Assembly: GCF_019880225.1 (NCBI RefSeq)
Contig: NZ_CP082284.1
Coordinates: 2,604,001-2,668,000, forward strand
Origin: Halobaculum rubrum
GTDB lineage: Archaea; Halobacteriota; Halobacteria; Halobacteriales; Haloferacaceae
Direction of reading: 5' to 3'
Length of the DNA stretch: 64,000 bases
The notes beneath the pieces were generated by a model, which had not been told where the DNA came from, did no database searches, and saw only the letters and a program-made list of their open reading frames with translations. The position numbers were made by a program, and so were the translations under genes. Of the stretch, positions 10,801 to 20,068 are shown in pieces; the first letter of the stretch is position 1; each line of letters opens with the position of its first letter.

Positions 10801-11960
10801 TTGAGGAACGGGCCGAGCAGAAACGCCTGCTGTACGTCGCGGCGACGCGGGCGCGTGACCACCTGCTCCTCTCGGGTCAGCACAAGGGGGGAGACGACGA
10901 CTACCCTGCCGGGTTCGAACCGCCGGACCCCGGGAACGCGAAGACGTGGCGCGACTGGGTGCAGGCGGTGTTGTTCGACGGTGTCGGTTGTCCGGGAGCG
11001 GACGACGCCGCGGCGGTCGTCGAGGGGCTCCGACGCGACGGCGTGTACGAGCGAGCGCTTCCATACGACCTGCGGGGCGAGCAGGCCGTCGGGACGGTCA
11101 CTGTTCGCCTCCCGCCTGCGGACGCGACGTACGAGCCGCCCGCTTCGACTGCGGATCTCGGACTCGACGAGTTCGTCGACGGTGTGACGACTCCCGGGCC
11201 GACAGTGCTGGAGCTGTCACCGAGTACCTGTACGGGGCTTAGTCAGGGCGAAAAGACGTTGCAGCGGCACGGTGGCCGGATCGTCGCGGTCGACACGGGC
11301 GACGCTGTCCATCGTACGGGAGACGGCGGTGAGTCTGAAGGAACGTCGACACCGGGCGATCTCCCGGCGACCGCGTACGGGGAACTCCTCCACCGGCTGT
11401 GTGAGGTACAGCCACCGGATGATCGTGTCCACGAGTTCGCACGGGACGTCCTCGCCGAACACGGCGAGCCGGTACCCGCTGATGAGAAGCGTATCGAGGA
11501 AGCGATCGACGCCGCGACTCGCACTGCCGGTCGGGCGCGTGCACGGGTCGACGAGGTGCTCAATGCGGTTGACGGGGACGTCCTCGCCCGCTACGACGAG
11601 TACCGCCTCGACGTTGCGATCGACGGCGGCGAACTCGAGGTCGACCGCGTCGATCTCGCTGGAGAGATCGACCACCTCGCCGTGACCGACGACACGTACC
11701 ACGTGTTCGACTACAAGACTGACCGGGCCGGAGCCGAAGACGGCGACGCCTTCGTCGAAAAGCGGATGCAACACCACGAGCCACAGCTGCGTGCCTACGC
11801 TGCGGCACTTTCGGCTGCTGACCCGACTCGGGACGTGGTCGTTCGGCTGGTGTTTACCGATCTCGACTGTCGGATCGCGAGGATGGCCGAAACGGACGAC
11901 GCAGTCTACCGGCTCCTCGATATGCTCGGTGTCCACCTTCGTGAACGTCTGTTAGAGTGA
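7887..11960 (+). CDS. AddA/UvrD-type DNA helicase-nuclease
   Basis: 1357 residues. An ATP-driven superfamily 1A translocase with a C-terminal nuclease, expected to unwind and trim broken DNA with the AddB-like protein encoded just before it. Walker A is GAGTGKT (residues 27-33), and motif II is VMVDEFQDTN near residue 448. Later motifs include VVGDDKQSIYRFRGAD (III), LTTNFR (IV), LLTIHESKGMEYEVV (V) and LYVAATRARDHLL (VI). The RecB-type nuclease is seen at GEIDHLAV and FDYKTDRAG near residue 1276. The ATGA overlap with the upstream gene points to fixed stoichiometry. No Chi-recognition feature can be judged from sequence. Confidence 0.9.
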   Translation: MIDDERLEPEQLAAKNALDRNVSLRAGAGTGKTTTLTARYVAIVERELATVRERLADGTDTRGEALDHAASIPEHILTTTFTDRAAADLTGTVREEIDAKLSAAEDELTFALWRAVGDALDDAYVQTLHSLCRRVLEERAIGGLDTPRVASDHPLAKYGLTYADLDVGFDVVEGDEAEELAREAAAATLREEETDAIRTLARRYDRDTVEDVCYDLLTASPRSQPYGWLEWMNRIGSAEEYVGEILSLQADPERLRAVWAEIAEPIGVVASLAEEAAGRPTNNVVGPLLEALESTGIDSRAAFDAAPLTDQLATCYAVADAVRTGDGDRYNADWLFPSAYEIDGASESDEHRLYDAVWAIATAVPDGWATTDLDVDAEHASYEYVDAFATVATTAFERYAEAKRRDNVVDFGDLIALANHFLGQLDADARREFGFFPDGAADGPNGYVMVDEFQDTNADQWRVVRALAAPDPHEVDTTNLFVVGDDKQSIYRFRGADVSVFDEADKTLTEANDRAGVAADQAPLTTNFRTLPEPLHAINGLFDRVFPRGDGGDDAPTADWATTDGDGTVAAFEAMSEPLASARRSTTGSGDRIDPIVEYMPVPVDGDQQTDLLADGHQLRAERRDDGNALEAKAVATRVAQLLSDETTVFETVDNDHPGYDRLAHDDEDVPVERIRDVAPDDVAILLSSRGGLDEYERELRELGVPYTVIKGAGLFDSPEVTTLVNLLRVLVDPTNDRALYGLLRSPMFGRTDDAIARLAAARGDDESLWGALRTAHHEEWESIAEDLRRFRAYAGAAEQDEYNRVATWSELLTRVLDETGFLAAVGADERGDKAVANVDEFRSRLRAFSEDGVHSLAELLDRIERRADGDARDAEANVVEFDHGDAGGGGVDLLTIHESKGMEYEVVVVPKLGRNFQSASGARLAESVEFELVDGDGDRVPLFGIKGPDPDDPYDDTATVARDIAQQRRRFEERAEQKRLLYVAATRARDHLLLSGQHKGGDDDYPAGFEPPDPGNAKTWRDWVQAVLFDGVGCPGADDAAAVVEGLRRDGVYERALPYDLRGEQAVGTVTVRLPPADATYEPPASTADLGLDEFVDGVTTPGPTVLELSPSTCTGLSQGEKTLQRHGGRIVAVDTGDAVHRTGDGGESEGTSTPGDLPATAYGELLHRLCEVQPPDDRVHEFARDVLAEHGEPVPADEKRIEEAIDAATRTAGRARARVDEVLNAVDGDVLARYDEYRLDVAIDGGELEVDRVDLAGEIDHLAVTDDTYHVFDYKTDRAGAEDGDAFVEKRMQHHEPQLRAYAAALSAADPTRDVVVRLVFTDLDCRIARMAETDDAVYRLLDMLGVHLRERLLE

Positions 11961-12031
11961 GTGGCTCACGAATGGACGAAAAGACATCATTCTTATTACT
12001 CTCGGTTGCTTAACGGTAGCAACGGTTTAGT

Positions 12032-13549
12032 ATGTCTGATACTTCCCGCGACACGCGGACGGCGGAGATCGAGTTGGTCGCGTCAGGCATCCCCGAGTTA
12101 GACGATCTGCTCAACGGCGGATACGTCAGGGGCCGAACATATCTTCTCCAGGGCGTTTCGGGAACGGGGAAATCGCTTCTCGGACAGCACTTCCTCCGAA
12201 CGGGACTCGATGCCGGCGAGACGGTCGTCTACATCCACGGTGAGGAGTCCAAACAGGACATTCTCGTCAACGCGGCACAGTTGGGTGTCGACATCCGGGA
12301 CGCCGAGTTCCTCGACATCGGGCCCGGGACGGACTTCTTCGCCGAGGACAAGTCGTACAACCTGGTCGAGGCAACCGAGGTCGAATCCGAGCGGTTCACA
12401 CAGGATATCAAACAGGTGATCGAGGACGTCGACCCGGCACGGATCCTGATCGATCCGATCACCCAACTGCAGTACGTGGAACAGGACCAGTACCAGTACC
12501 GGAAGCGGTTGCAATCGCTCATCCGGTTCCTTCGGGACCGCCGGGTGACGACGGTCGCAACGCGAACACTCAACAGGGAGAGTACCCCCGGGACCACGCA
12601 CGACGACTTCGAATCGCTCAGCGACGGCGTCATCGACCTGTATCTCGACGAGCACGAACGTCGGATCGCCGTCCCGAAACATCGTGGCCTCGGACAGGTG
12701 GACGGCACCCACGGGCTCGAGATCCACGAGGACGGGATGGCAGTCTACCCACAGATCATTCCGAAACACGACAAGCGAACGTTCGATCCGGAACTCATCC
12801 CGACCGGCCACGACGCCCTCGACGATCTCCTCGGCGGCGGGATCGAACGCGGAACCGTCTCGTTTATCAGCGGTCCGACCGGCATCGGCAAATCGGTCAC
12901 CGGCGCACAGATACTCTCGGGCATCGCCGAAGACGGGGGGACCGCGCTCGGATACCTGTTCGAGGAGTCCATCGATCAGTTCGTGCATCGTTCGAAGGCC
13001 CTCGGACTCCCGATCGACGAGATGCGGGCGCAGGGGTCGCTGCGGCTGACGGAGACCGAACCCCTCGTGCGCTCGGCCGAGGAGTTCGGACAACACGTCC
13101 TCGACCAGGCCGACGAGTACGCCCCGGACGCGGTGTTCATCGACGGGTTATCGGGCTACAAGATCTCGCTCCAGGGCGACGATCAACGGCTCGGTCGTCG
13201 TCTTCACGGGCTCACCCGGGTGCTCAAGAACCGCGGCATCGCGGTCATCGTCACCGACGAGGCGGACCGCCTCACCGGCATTCCGAAAGCCACCAGTACG
13301 AACACGAGCTACATCGCTGACAACATCGTGTTTCTCTCCTACGTGGAGGTCGACGGCGAACTCGACCGGGCGATCGGGGTCATCAAAAAGCGACTGGGGG
13401 ATTTCGACAACCGATTCCACCGGTTCTCCATCGTGTCCGGCGAGGGGTTGGTCCTCGAGGGGCCGTTCGACAACGTTCGGGGGATCATGCAGGGGACTTC
13501 GACGTCTCGCGTCGGGGACGCGCACACCCGCACGACCGATCAGCCATGA
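12032..13549 (+). CDS. two-domain KaiC-like RecA-fold ATPase
   Basis: 505 residues with two RecA/KaiC modules, as in cyanobacterial KaiC and haloarchaeal circadian-like ATPases. Walker A of the first is GVSGTGKS (residues 41-48); of the second, GPTGIGKS near residue 284. Each module begins with the KaiC signature of a G(I/H)xxLDDLL(N/G)GG loop. Acidic Walker B-like strands (RILIDPIT, AVFIDGL) follow. The stop overlaps the ATG of a LOV histidine kinase by four bases and a second kinase follows at once, so the ATPase probably works in the same signalling path. Whether it is a clock part or an ATPase switch cannot be read from the sequence. Confidence 0.85.
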   Translation: MSDTSRDTRTAEIELVASGIPELDDLLNGGYVRGRTYLLQGVSGTGKSLLGQHFLRTGLDAGETVVYIHGEESKQDILVNAAQLGVDIRDAEFLDIGPGTDFFAEDKSYNLVEATEVESERFTQDIKQVIEDVDPARILIDPITQLQYVEQDQYQYRKRLQSLIRFLRDRRVTTVATRTLNRESTPGTTHDDFESLSDGVIDLYLDEHERRIAVPKHRGLGQVDGTHGLEIHEDGMAVYPQIIPKHDKRTFDPELIPTGHDALDDLLGGGIERGTVSFISGPTGIGKSVTGAQILSGIAEDGGTALGYLFEESIDQFVHRSKALGLPIDEMRAQGSLRLTETEPLVRSAEEFGQHVLDQADEYAPDAVFIDGLSGYKISLQGDDQRLGRRLHGLTRVLKNRGIAVIVTDEADRLTGIPKATSTNTSYIADNIVFLSYVEVDGELDRAIGVIKKRLGDFDNRFHRFSIVSGEGLVLEGPFDNVRGIMQGTSTSRVGDAHTRTTDQP

Positions 13550-15768
13550 CCGACCGAGCAAGCGGTCGGGACGGGAGGCGACACACCATACAACTCCTGG
13601 TTCGCGGAGACAGCGATCGGGAAGCCCTGGAAGAATTTCTCGACAGACGGTACGACGTCGTCGAGGATGACACGCTCCACCCCGTCGATTGTTACGTCGT
13701 CGGTGAGCGGATGGTGCCGCGGTATCGTGACGCGTTGCGGGAGCACAAGAGATCGGCCCATCCGACCTTCACGCCCGTACTGTTGATCCAACAACAGGGA
13801 TCGAAGGGAACGGTTCCGCTCCCGGCCGAGCAGAACGGCGACGGACCGCCGCTTATCGACGAGGTGATGTCGGCACCCGTCGACCGGCTGACCCTGTTTC
13901 GTCGGGTGGAGAACTTGTTGGCCAGGCGCGAACAGTCGGTCGAGTTGTCGGACCGCTATGCGGACATCCAAACTCGATTTCAACGGCTGTTCAATTCGAC
14001 GAACGACGCGCTCTTCGTCGTTGCCGCCTCCGGAACCGAGATCGTCGAGTGTAATCCGGCCGCGAGTGACCTCGTGGGATACGCACGCGACGAATTGCTG
14101 TCGGCGTCCCTCATCGAGACGATCCCCGCCGACGGCCGCGAACAGTTTCGGTCTTTCCTCCGGGACGTACGGGACGCCGGCGAGGGCTCGACCGACGATC
14201 TCACGTGTCAAACGAAGGACGGCGAAGATCGCCAGTTGGAGGTGTCGGCTGCGACACTGGAGGATTCCGAACGGTCACCGATAATCATCTCCGCCCGGGA
14301 CGTGACCGAACGGAAAGCGTACGAGCGGGAGCTCAAACTGAAATCGAGGGCGATGGACGAGGCACCGGTCGGGATCACCATTTCGGATCCCGATCGAGAG
14401 GACAACCCGATGGTCTACGTGAACGAGGGGTTCGAAGCACTGACGGGGTACTCGGAGTCGGAAGCACTGGGTCGCAACTGTCGGTTCCTCCAAGGTGAGG
14501 AGACGCGAGAGGAGCCCGTCGCCGAAATGCGGAAGGCGGTTGCCGAGGCACAGCCAGTGTCCGTCGTACTCAGGAACTACCGGAAAGACGGGAGCCAATT
14601 CTGGAACCGCGTCAGTATCGCGCCGGTGAGAGACGAGGCCGGAACCGTCACGAGCTACATCGGGTTCCAGGAGGACGTCTCCGATCGCAAAGAGCGCGAG
14701 CAGGACTTACAACTGTTCAGGAAAGCCGTCGAGAATGCGGGGCACGCTGTCTTCATCACCGACGCGGAGGGGACGATCAAGTATGTGAACCCGGTGTTCG
14801 AGGAGCGGACCGGCTATACACGCGCGGAAGCGGTCGGTCGAACGCCCGGGATCCTCAACTCGGGCAAACAGGACGACGAGTTCTACGGCCGGATGTGGCG
14901 AACGATTCTCGCAGGTGATCAGTGGGAGGCCCAGATCATCAATCGCCGCAAGAGTGGGGAGCTGTACCACGTCGACCAGATGATCTCGCCGATAACGAAC
15001 GACGTCGGCGAGATCACGCATTTCGTCACGATCGAATCCGACGTGACGAACCGGCGGCTGCGCAAACAGCAACTCGAGGTTCTCAATCGCGTGTTGCGCC
15101 ACAACCTCCGGAACGGAACGAACGTCATCGAGGGCAACGCGACAATGCTCCGGAACGCGGTCGACGACGAGGAGCTTCAGACACGGGTGGAAGCGATCGT
15201 TGAACGGGCGGCGGCACTGTCGAGTTTGAGTGATCAAGCCGCGACCGTAAGCTCACTGTTCGACAGCGAATCGCCCACCGACGCCGTCTGCGACGTGACA
15301 CAGCTCGTGACTGAGGTCGTCGACCAGGTTTCGGACACGTATCCGGACGCCACACTCACGACCGGCGAACTGGATCCCGTCCACGCTCGGGCGGACAGTC
15401 GGTTGAAGACGGCACTATCGGAACTGTTAACGAACGCTATCATCCACAACGACCGAGCCACTCCCGAGGTTACGGTTACCGCCGGTCCGTCGAACGGAGA
15501 GCGAACCGGAGACTGGGTCGAGATCGTGATCTCGGACACGGGGCCGGGGATCCCGGATAACGAACAGAAGACGATGGATTCGGGCGAGGAAACTCCGCTG
15601 CAACACGGGACGGGGCTCGGGCTGTGGATCGTCTACTGGACCGTCTCACTGTTCGGGGGAGAAGTATCGCTCGAGGACAACTCGCCGCGTGGAACGCGCG
15701 TCGTATTGAATCTCCCGCGGGCATCCGTCGACCCCTCCGAACAGGTCGCGTCCGACGAGTACCACTGA
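13546..15768 (+). CDS. multi-PAS histidine kinase with a photoactive-type LOV domain
   Basis: 740 residues. The N-terminal ~120 residues look like a degenerate receiver. Three PAS domains follow: about 140-260, 265-380 and 385-510. The second carries the LOV signature GRNCRFLQGEE with Cys312, the residue that forms the flavin adduct in blue light, plus downstream NYRKDGSQFWNRV and IGFQED (with the flavin-facing Gln). The kinase core has the H-box VLRHNLRNG, N-box LLTNAIIHND, and G boxes DTGPGIPD and GTGLGLWIV. No membrane segments are visible, so it should be cytoplasmic. It is translationally coupled to the KaiC-like gene upstream and sits four bases from the kinase downstream. Confidence 0.88.
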   Translation: MTDRASGRDGRRHTIQLLVRGDSDREALEEFLDRRYDVVEDDTLHPVDCYVVGERMVPRYRDALREHKRSAHPTFTPVLLIQQQGSKGTVPLPAEQNGDGPPLIDEVMSAPVDRLTLFRRVENLLARREQSVELSDRYADIQTRFQRLFNSTNDALFVVAASGTEIVECNPAASDLVGYARDELLSASLIETIPADGREQFRSFLRDVRDAGEGSTDDLTCQTKDGEDRQLEVSAATLEDSERSPIIISARDVTERKAYERELKLKSRAMDEAPVGITISDPDREDNPMVYVNEGFEALTGYSESEALGRNCRFLQGEETREEPVAEMRKAVAEAQPVSVVLRNYRKDGSQFWNRVSIAPVRDEAGTVTSYIGFQEDVSDRKEREQDLQLFRKAVENAGHAVFITDAEGTIKYVNPVFEERTGYTRAEAVGRTPGILNSGKQDDEFYGRMWRTILAGDQWEAQIINRRKSGELYHVDQMISPITNDVGEITHFVTIESDVTNRRLRKQQLEVLNRVLRHNLRNGTNVIEGNATMLRNAVDDEELQTRVEAIVERAAALSSLSDQAATVSSLFDSESPTDAVCDVTQLVTEVVDQVSDTYPDATLTTGELDPVHARADSRLKTALSELLTNAIIHNDRATPEVTVTAGPSNGERTGDWVEIVISDTGPGIPDNEQKTMDSGEETPLQHGTGLGLWIVYWTVSLFGGEVSLEDNSPRGTRVVLNLPRASVDPSEQVASDEYH

Positions 15769-15772
15769 ACCA

Positions 15773-17191
15773 ATGGAAGATACTACCACGTCAGAACAGC
15801 GGAACGAGAGTCGACTCGAGCGGTATCGGACGCTCGTCGAGGAGTCGAACGACATCGCCACGATCGTCGACACGGACGGAACGATGACGTACGTGAGCCC
15901 CGCCGTCACACGAGTCCTCGGCTACGACCCGGAGGAATTGGTCGGGAACACCGGATACGACTACGTGCATCCTGACGACCGGGAGCGAAACGCCGACGCC
16001 GTCGAAGCCGTCGTGGAGACCCCCGATGAACAGCAGATCGTTGAGGTCAGATTCAAACGCGCCGATGGCACCTGGTGCTGGATCGAGGCAACGATGCGGA
16101 ATCGACTCGAAGACGACGTCATCGGGGGTATTCTACTCAATAGTCGGGTGATCTCCGAGCGGAAAGAACGGGAACGAGAGCTCCGCGAACTCGCCCGAGA
16201 GTACGAGGCGCTTCTGAACAACGCGGAGGACGCGATCTTCTTTTTGGATGTCGACACTTCGAGCGAGGGTACGTTCGAGTTCGACCGCCTCAGTCCGGCA
16301 TACGAGCGGCAGACCGGACTCACGACCGAACGAGTTCGGGGACGGACGCCACGCGAAGTGTTCGGTGAGAAACGGGGAGCGGAACTGGAAGCGAACTATC
16401 ACCGCTGTGTGAAAGCTGGTGAGCCGATCTCGTATCAGGAAGAGCTCGCGATCGACGAAGAGGCACGCATCTGGCAGACGAGCCTCGCGCCCGTTACCAC
16501 TGACGGTGAAATATCCCGGCTCGTGGGAATCACCCGGAACGTCACAGACCGTGTCGATCGGGAGCGACAGCTCCGTCGTCAAAACGACCGCCTCGACGAG
16601 TTCGCGAGCGTCATCTCTCACGACCTTCGAAATCCGCTCACCGTCGCACAGGGCCGTGCGGCACTCCTCGATGAACAAACGGAGAGCGAACATCTCGATC
16701 CACTCCGACGAGCGCTCGACCGAATGGAGGCGATCGTCATGGATACGCTGACGCTCGCTCGGCAAGGCGACACCATAGACGAAACTGAGGCGGTCAGTTT
16801 GACCGATCTCGTCGGGAGGTGCTGGGGGATGGTAGACACAAAAGCGGCGACCCTTGAGATAGTCGATGAAGTGACCTTCCAGGGTGACCGCGACCGGTTA
16901 CAACACGTGTTCGAGAACTTGCTGCGAAACGCTATCGAACATGGGGGCACGGACGTGACCGTTCGTGTCGGATGCGTCGATGAGGAGACCATCTACGTCG
17001 AAGACGACGGGGCCGGGATTCCAGCGGACAGGCGCGACGAGGTCTTCGAACCCGGCCATTCCTCGACGAGTGGCGGCACCGGGTTCGGACTACCCATCGT
17101 GAAACGGATCGTGGAGGCTCACCGGTGGACGGTGACGCTGACAGACGGACCCGATGGCGGGGCACGGTTCGAGTTCGAGCTGCCACAGTAG
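15773..17191 (+). CDS. PAS domain sensor histidine kinase
   Basis: 472 residues. Two PAS domains, roughly 20-135 and 140-260; the first has the common MTYVSPAVTRVLGYDPEEL start. The kinase part has H-box VISHDLRNPLTVAQG, N-box NLLRNAIEHGG and G boxes DDGAGIPADRRDEVF and GTGFGLPIV. No membrane segments or LOV cysteine are seen. It begins four bases after the LOV kinase and closes the KaiC/LOV operon, so the two kinases may form a relay or a heterodimer. Ligand unknown. Confidence 0.88.
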   Translation: MEDTTTSEQRNESRLERYRTLVEESNDIATIVDTDGTMTYVSPAVTRVLGYDPEELVGNTGYDYVHPDDRERNADAVEAVVETPDEQQIVEVRFKRADGTWCWIEATMRNRLEDDVIGGILLNSRVISERKERERELRELAREYEALLNNAEDAIFFLDVDTSSEGTFEFDRLSPAYERQTGLTTERVRGRTPREVFGEKRGAELEANYHRCVKAGEPISYQEELAIDEEARIWQTSLAPVTTDGEISRLVGITRNVTDRVDRERQLRRQNDRLDEFASVISHDLRNPLTVAQGRAALLDEQTESEHLDPLRRALDRMEAIVMDTLTLARQGDTIDETEAVSLTDLVGRCWGMVDTKAATLEIVDEVTFQGDRDRLQHVFENLLRNAIEHGGTDVTVRVGCVDEETIYVEDDGAGIPADRRDEVFEPGHSSTSGGTGFGLPIVKRIVEAHRWTVTLTDGPDGGARFEFELPQ

Positions 17192-17490
17192 TACGCTCTC
17201 CCGACTGAAGACGCGGAGATCCAACGGCACCGCACCGCCGGGTCGAGACAGTAGCGGTTGCAGTCGACGTTCTCCGTCCGAGGGTGAAATCCGGTGGTGA
17301 GGTCATGAGCGTGGACATCGAGGTGTGCAAGCCGTGGTGTTGGGTGACATCTCGCCGCGGTAAACGACGGGGTTCACCGCCTGTTCCCCGTACCAAGCTG
17401 GTTCCATGTGGAAGCATACGAACTAACGAACTCACGGGCTGTTGTATCTACGTTACTAAGATAGTACTGAAATCAGACATACCCATATTC
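17192..17490. other. intergenic stretch with a degraded element end
   Basis: No gene seen. Around 17340-17375 the bases GTGACATCTCGCCGCGGTAA, then a short loop and a GGGGTTC arm, resemble a worn copy of the TGACATCC-hairpin ends described at 37674 and 55489. This is weak. AT-rich bases at 17450-17480 may hold a promoter, but nothing starts close by. Confidence 0.3.
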
Positions 17491-17790
17491 ATCTCATAAA
17501 GCGTATATTTTGCGTCGATCCGGTTTCTGTGTCGTTCCTGTCTACGATCGAGGACGGCCTTGCGGCAGGCCCGCTGAAGTGGAACTACGGTATCACCACA
17601 CGAGACCCCGTCATCCGCACCGTAAATTCCGTGAAGCTCCACGAGGAGTTGTTCCATGGTCACCTTCATTTTCGTCGCTTCGCTTCCTCCACGCCGTAAA
17701 CCGTTCGAGTATTGAGCGACGGCGGTGTACAGCCAGTACAGTTGATCGTCGACCTGAATCGCCGTTTCGTCAACCGGACGGTGATTCGGA
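17490..17790 (-). pseudogene. IS6/IS240-like DDE transposase fragment
   Basis: On the minus strand one open frame reads DETAIQVDDQLYWLYTAV, then, after a diverged stretch, LQRACRKAVLDRRQERHRNR. The first resembles the first catalytic Asp region of haloarchaeal IS6-type transposases. The second resembles the block before the last catalytic Glu (usually RxERHGNRNxVE), but here the Glu-containing part is lost. No start, N-terminal DNA-binding part or inverted repeats were found. It is a relic of an insertion sequence, unable to move. Confidence 0.5.
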
Positions 17791-18073
17791 CTCCGACCTG
17801 ATTCCTCCTGTAGATCGGCCGGTTGTACTCGGGTATGAACGATGGATCGAATCGAGTATCACCGAATACATCAAGAAACGAAACTAAGATCGAAACGGAC
17901 AGTTCGGACAGTGTAGCGAGGATCTGACAGTATCAACAGTTGAGACGTCGTTTTTCGATCGCCAAACGCTACATCGAGTTCGTCTGAGCTGATCCCGTTC
18001 GGTTCGTTTTTGCCGATATGTGATGACACATAACAGTATGTCGACTACAAAGTTACTGCGCCGGCTGACTCCG

Positions 18074-20017
18074 TCAGATCTCGGTGATCCGCTCGTATTC
18101 ATCCGAGAGGGCCGCCGCGTCCTCGGGGAGCAGGGCCACGAGGAGATAGCCCGTGTAGTCGGTGAGATAGTCGACGAGCGTCGCGATGCGCCCCGAATCG
18201 ATCGCCTCGAGGGAGTCGAGGAGTATGAACGGGACGTCCTCGTATACCTCGTGGGCTAGATAGCCGGCGAGCGCGAACACCAGTCCGGTCACCTCGCGTT
18301 CGCTTTCGGAGAGGTGATCGACGGTGTCCTCGTAGGCCGCGCCCGACTCGGACGTCCGGACGACGTGGAGTTCGAAGACTCGCTTCGTCTCCTTCCGACG
18401 CCCTTCCCGGACCTCGCGCTCGATGCGTTCGAGCCAGATCCGGTCGAGGTTGTCGTAATCGAGTTTCTCGAGAACCGTGTCCATGTGGTCGTTGAATTGC
18501 TCGACGGCGTTACGCTCGATACGCTCGATTTTCGTCCGCAAACGCTCGACTTCGGCGTCCACCGTTTCGATCTGCGCTTCGACGTCGTCTTTGTTACCGA
18601 TCGTCTCTTCGACGTCCGCGATGTCGCTCTCGACGCGGTCCAGATCTGTCTCGAGTGTACCGAGCTCGTATTCGAGCCGGTTCGCCTCTCTGTGGAGGTC
18701 GAGTATCTCGCTGTACTCCTCGCTTTCCAGGGCTTCGACCTCGGCTTCGACCGCTTCGACGTCCTCGGTCAGCTCGTCGCGTCGGGCCTGCAGGTTCTCG
18801 ATCCGCTCTTCGGTCCGCTCGAGTTCGGTTGTGACCTCGGAGAGCCGGCGTTCGATGCGGTCCCGTTCGCGCTGTGCCCGCTCGAACTCACGTTTGTCCG
18901 TCTGCAGGTCGCTGATCTCGGTCTCGAGATCGTTCACCTCGCCGACTTTCGACTGGCTGAGTTCTCGCAGACGGCTGAGCGTCGTTTCGAGCTGTTCCTG
19001 TTCGACGGTGCTGCCACAGGTCCAGCAGGTGACTTCGTCGTCTTCGAGGAGCCTGTCCGTGACGCTCTCGGTCTCTTGATCGACGAGGTCGGCGAGGGCA
19101 CTCGAGCCGGCGTCCTCAAGCATCTCCTCGTTGAACCCGATGACGCTCTGGAGCTCGTTCACCTCGGCTTCCCGTTGCTGTTTCCGTTGGCGGAGCCGCC
19201 GAACGTCCGATTCGATCTCATCGATATCACGCGTCGGTGTTTCGGGCAACCCGTCCCGTTCGGTCGATAGCTCTCGGCGCTCCTGTTGGAGCGCCTCGAG
19301 ACTCTCTCGTTCGGTCTCGAGGTCGTATCGGACGTCGTCGAGCGTGGAGCGCATCGTCCGCAGTTCCTCGAGTCGTTCCTCGAGTTCGGATTTCTCCTCG
19401 CGTGTTTTCTCGACGGTGGCGTCTGCCCCGTCCAGTGCTTCCTCTTTCGCCTCGAGTTCGGCCCGTTTCTCCTCGATCTGCTGTTCCAGTTGGGTTCGCC
19501 GCTGTTCGAGATCGGGGAGATCACCTTTCGCGTCCTCGATCTCGGCGAGTTTTCGGTCGAGGGATTCCCGCTCTCGGACGAGTTGGTCGATACTGGTCCG
19601 GATCTCTTCCGTATCGACCGGTCGCATGATCAGGTCTCGCAAGTCCTGCCCCGTCGCGACGGCACGGCGGGCCTCGTTGGATTCGAGCAGGAACGCGAAC
19701 AGATCGGCGAGCGTCGGATCGTCCAAGTACGGCTCACCGTCGGTGACGATGCCGCCCGAACTCCGTCGGAGGGAGCGGGTATACGTGTCGTCTCCGAGCG
19801 AGAGTGTTCCCTCCGCCGCCTCGGCATCGCCTTTCATCGCGACGTTCTCGCTCCCGAGCGTCGCCATGAGGGCCTGCAGGAACGATGTCCGGTTGGTGGC
19901 GTTCCGACCCACGAGAATGGAGACCCCCGGTGAGAACTCGACTGACGCCTCCCGGATGCCGCCGATGTTTTTCACAGTTAGGGAGGCCGGCGCATAGTCC
20001 GCGTGTTCTACATTCAT
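18074..20017 (-). CDS. archaea-specific SMC-related protein (Sph3-type)
   Basis: 647 residues in SMC/Rad50 architecture: an N-terminal ABC half, two long coiled-coil arms (about 150-310 and 345-520), a CxxC zinc-hook at CWTCGS near residue 335, and a C-terminal ABC half with HLSESEREVTGLVFALAG (signature) and DVPFILLDSLEAID (Walker B). The Walker A site reads GRNATNRTS (37-45), with Arg where Lys is usual. In Haloferax volcanii the gene beside rdfA encodes Sph3, and the pair influences rod/disk cell shape. The neighbour upstream here is indeed an RdfA, 51 bases away, so the two form an operon. Confidence 0.85.
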   Translation of the reverse strand: MNVEHADYAPASLTVKNIGGIREASVEFSPGVSILVGRNATNRTSFLQALMATLGSENVAMKGDAEAAEGTLSLGDDTYTRSLRRSSGGIVTDGEPYLDDPTLADLFAFLLESNEARRAVATGQDLRDLIMRPVDTEEIRTSIDQLVRERESLDRKLAEIEDAKGDLPDLEQRRTQLEQQIEEKRAELEAKEEALDGADATVEKTREEKSELEERLEELRTMRSTLDDVRYDLETERESLEALQQERRELSTERDGLPETPTRDIDEIESDVRRLRQRKQQREAEVNELQSVIGFNEEMLEDAGSSALADLVDQETESVTDRLLEDDEVTCWTCGSTVEQEQLETTLSRLRELSQSKVGEVNDLETEISDLQTDKREFERAQRERDRIERRLSEVTTELERTEERIENLQARRDELTEDVEAVEAEVEALESEEYSEILDLHREANRLEYELGTLETDLDRVESDIADVEETIGNKDDVEAQIETVDAEVERLRTKIERIERNAVEQFNDHMDTVLEKLDYDNLDRIWLERIEREVREGRRKETKRVFELHVVRTSESGAAYEDTVDHLSESEREVTGLVFALAGYLAHEVYEDVPFILLDSLEAIDSGRIATLVDYLTDYTGYLLVALLPEDAAALSDEYERITEI

Positions 20018-20068
20018 AACTGCTTGTCCAGATTCGAATAGTATAATCTTTGTTCACCGGGGCGGGGG

